Below are positions 8,501 through 9,130 of a stretch of DNA of 9,130 nt, one piece after another. The translations under genes were made by a program, and so were the position numbers. The first letter of the stretch is position 1, and every line of letters starts with the position of its first letter. Source of the DNA: JAWLHJ01 sp040904945 (GTDB lineage Bacteria > Gemmatimonadota > Gemmatimonadetes > Longimicrobiales > Gaopeijiaceae); contig JBBDSM010000049.1 of assembly GCA_040904945.1 (NCBI GenBank), positions 1 to 9,130 on the forward strand. Direction: 5' to 3'. Below the pieces are notes generated by a model that saw only the letters and a list, made by a program, of their open reading frames with translations, did not search any database and was not told the origin of the DNA.

Positions 8501-8808
8501 TGCCCTTCGTGCGGCGCGTCGGCGACGAGATCCAGGAGGGCGTCATCGATCGGCTGGTGCTCCTCGAGCAGGGCGGGCGCGTCGTCGCGGCCGAGGTGCT
8601 CGACTTCAAGACGGACCGGATCGCACCCGACGACGAGTCGGGGATGGACGAGCGCGTGGAGCACTACCGGCCCCAGATCGAGGAATATTGCCGCGTGGTG
8701 CGGGCGACGTACGGCTTGGACGAGGACGATGTGAGAGGGACGCTCGTGTTCCTGGAGCCCGGCGTGGTGCGGGAGGTCGTGGGAGAGATCGATATCGCCG
8801 TGGGATGA
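5596..8808 (+). CDS. addA: AddA-like helicase-nuclease subunit (UvrD-type helicase + RecB-type nuclease)
   Basis: This 1070-residue protein is the motor and second nuclease of the AddAB end-resection complex. Superfamily 1 helicase motifs appear in order: Walker A ASAGSGKT (17-24), Ia STFTRKAAGEI (47-57), TLDAFF (110-115), Walker B/II DEFQD (371-375), III DPKQSIYGWRGA (406-417), IV SWRSS (439-443), V TIHRSKGLEF (692-701) and VI LLYVALTRAR (767-776). The C-terminal RecB-family nuclease keeps His895, Asp985 (GVIDRL), Asp1003 and Lys1005 (DFKTD), and Gln1027/Tyr1031 (QIEEY). Every catalytic residue expected is present, so both activities should be intact. The length is slightly below the usual 1150-1250. 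The start overlaps the addB stop as ATGA, with GGAG 7 nt upstream. RecB is the alternative family name, but the AddB-type partner and absence of recC/recD argue for AddA. No terminator is visible after the stop. Confidence 0.94.
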   Translation: MSVEPGVPMLPRELVLASAGSGKTYHLSSRIIELLAMGAPPGEILASTFTRKAAGEILDRVLLRLAEGAADADKARELGRDAHASLSDPSACRSLLSRLVEDLHQMNVGTLDAFFIRVARSFFQELGLAPGWTIADEPMEDRLRTEAVHAALADVDRAEFAEVLRMVNRGGASRNVHDDLVKKVDDLVRIRRQLDPHAVDPWSPDFGVTEQLTPEELASRAGSLADRLRALDVPVTKKGTPVVRWVGARDGGAKDIAALDWGAVLGKGIGAKLLEDEDAYCGHPITEDYDEVYQDAMELVRIDLAAHLRRETEALGRLAELLETAFENAQRRLGAYRFEDVTHLLGGPDGAGGRDDLHYRLDQQVRHILLDEFQDTSLEQWQALSPLADELLSGHLDERAGVIVADPKQSIYGWRGARPELVHQVGRRYALAGDTMPKSWRSSAVVLDFVADVFRDLPANTVLSELDVGTRVASEWMDDFTELEPAWDLPGHVSIHLAPADDGTGAIQPNLLRRAAEVVRDLHEEMPGRSIGVLVRQNKVLGHLINELQALGVRASGEGGTPLTDTPPVNALLSLLRLADHPSSGAALYHVARSPLGEVVGLHDHRDEAAASSVADQVRRRLVTDGYGPTLGAWVRAIAPRCDEREVRRLLQLVGLGHRWDERPTLRPSDFTRFVARESVEDPSSAPVRVMTIHRSKGLEFDVVVLPELYCGLTGRAKGVTPARDRDTGRVMKVYPSVKKALLPLFPEVHRAVDELQAADLRDGLSLLYVALTRARYALHLVIPPEGGKAKHGAALIRDALGLEDASVDGSGLLWERGDARWFEQLPDEAEHPEPAPSEALTAAAGPLLRPTASGPGRNLARRSPSSLEGGVRVDLAFHLKLDAGPALMRGSVVHAWCEDIIWIEDGVPDDEALRARARKEAPAMHAEEVSGLIEEFRTWIAHPDVRGALSRSAYAALPDIVLRVENEMPFVRRVGDEIQEGVIDRLVLLEQGGRVVAAEVLDFKTDRIAPDDESGMDERVEHYRPQIEEYCRVVRATYGLDEDDVRGTLVFLEPGVVREVVGEIDIAVG

Positions 8809-8844
8809 GGGCAGTCCTGAGCCCGTCGGCGTTTCGGTTCCTGC

Positions 8845-8873
8845 TGGACGTGTGGTTCCGTATATGGTACCAT
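8845..8873 (+). promoter_or_regulatory. Candidate promoter of hicA with overlapping 10-bp palindrome
   Basis: TGGACG (8845-8850, four of six matches to the sigma-70 -35 box) and TACCAT (8868-8873, four of six to the -10 box) are separated by exactly 17 bp. The -10 overlaps a perfect palindrome, ATGGTACCAT (8864-8873), in an AT-rich patch that stands out from the GC-rich surroundings. Transcription would begin near 8880. HicB antitoxins usually repress their own operon through palindromic operators, so this may be the operator, but no binding site is proven. Confidence 0.4.
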
Positions 8874-9118
8874 CATCACCCCGCTGTCAAAGATTGTTGG
8901 AGCGAGCCCGGACGAACCCGGCTGGTCTTCGCTTCCGGGAGTTGATCCGATTAGCAGAGTGCTACGGCTTCGAGAGGCGGCGTCAGAAGGGAAGCCACGT
9001 CGTTCTGGTCGCGGAGGGACGCCATCGGCCCTTGGTGGTCCAGGACGTCACGGGAGGCGCGAAGCCCTACCAGGTGAAGCAGCTTCTCGCAGCGATCGAT
9101 GAGATGGAGGCCGGATGA
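8852..9118 (+). CDS. hicA: HicA-family toxin (mRNA interferase) of a HicAB-type toxin-antitoxin pair
   Basis: The frame encodes up to 88 residues. The core, from about residue 15 (LLERARTNPAGLRFRELIRL) to AAIDE, matches the HicA subgroup with the NPAGLRF and AKPYQV signatures. HicA proteins fold like a double-stranded-RNA-binding domain and cleave mRNA; the catalytic His is expected in GSH, here His49. KPYQVKQLLAAI (71-82) forms the last helix. The start is uncertain: GTG 8852 is the longest option and ATG 8864 is next, yet neither has a ribosome site and the first 14 residues are unlike the family. If the promoter at 8845-8873 is real, both are untranscribed and TTG 8894 or 8897, which begins exactly at the family core, is the likely start. 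The stop overlaps a following ATG with a strong ribosome site, as expected for toxin-antitoxin operons. It could instead be a degenerate or solo HicA. Confidence 0.8.
   Translation: MVPYMVPSSPRCQRLLERARTNPAGLRFRELIRLAECYGFERRRQKGSHVVLVAEGRHRPLVVQDVTGGAKPYQVKQLLAAIDEMEAG
9106..9110 (+). promoter_or_regulatory. Ribosome binding site for the gene after hicA
   Basis: GGAGG lies in the last codons of hicA, 7 nt before the ATG at 9118 and 4 nt before the in-frame ATG at 9115. It is the strongest Shine-Dalgarno sequence in the window. The spacing favours 9118, giving a TGATG stop/start overlap with hicA and thus coupled translation. Confidence 0.65.
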
Positions 9119-9130
9119 TGAACGACATGC
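9118..9130 (+). CDS. Start of a gene cut off by the window end, probable HicB antitoxin
   Basis: Only about four codons (Met-Asn-Asp-Met, preceded by another in-frame Met at 9115) lie inside the window, so the protein itself cannot be recognised. The call rests on context: an ATG overlapping the hicA stop and a GGAGG at the right distance. In the HicAB family the antitoxin gene typically follows the toxin gene directly, and HicB neutralises HicA and often represses the operon. Confidence 0.5.

Overview
The window is a dense, high-GC bacterial chromosomal segment with strong GC bias at third codon positions. It carries five complete protein genes and the first codons of a sixth. No rRNA, tRNA, CRISPR array or insertion sequence was seen. 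The host is a high-GC bacterium with a two-subunit AddAB recombination nuclease whose AddB resembles the alphaproteobacterial type (no Walker A motif, no iron-sulfur cysteines). The sequence alone does not fix the phylum; Gemmatimonadota, Alphaproteobacteria or a related high-GC lineage would all fit.

Layout: (1) 3-1475, minus strand: a Tat-exported, probably lipid-anchored multicopper oxidase with all four copper-binding motifs. (2) 1476-1625: a divergent intergenic region with an exact 10-bp inverted repeat and a 9-bp direct repeat. (3) 1626-2498, plus strand: a helix-hairpin-helix protein that resembles the N-terminal part of a PolX-family DNA polymerase, joined to a separate C-terminal domain, with no polymerase or PHP domain. 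(4) 2499-2614: a short spacer with no convincing promoter or terminator. (5) 2615-5599 and 5596-8808, plus strand: addB and addA, overlapping by 4 bp and so probably translationally coupled. (6) 8809-9130: a low-GC promoter-like patch, then a HicA-family toxin gene (to 9118), then a well-placed Shine-Dalgarno sequence and the start of an overlapping gene, most likely the HicB antitoxin, cut off by the window end.

Functionally, AddA and AddB would form the helicase-nuclease that processes double-strand DNA ends for RecA-dependent repair and degrades linear foreign DNA. The HhH protein upstream is a likely DNA-binding protein and may belong to the same repair neighbourhood, but that link rests on position only. 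The HicA/HicB module looks like an independent cassette behind addA. The oxidase is a separate envelope function, for example copper detoxification or oxidation of phenolic or metal substrates. Most of the window is ordinary housekeeping content; the less routine points are the truncated PolX-like architecture, the intergenic inverted repeat and the promoter/palindrome/start-codon arrangement at hicA.
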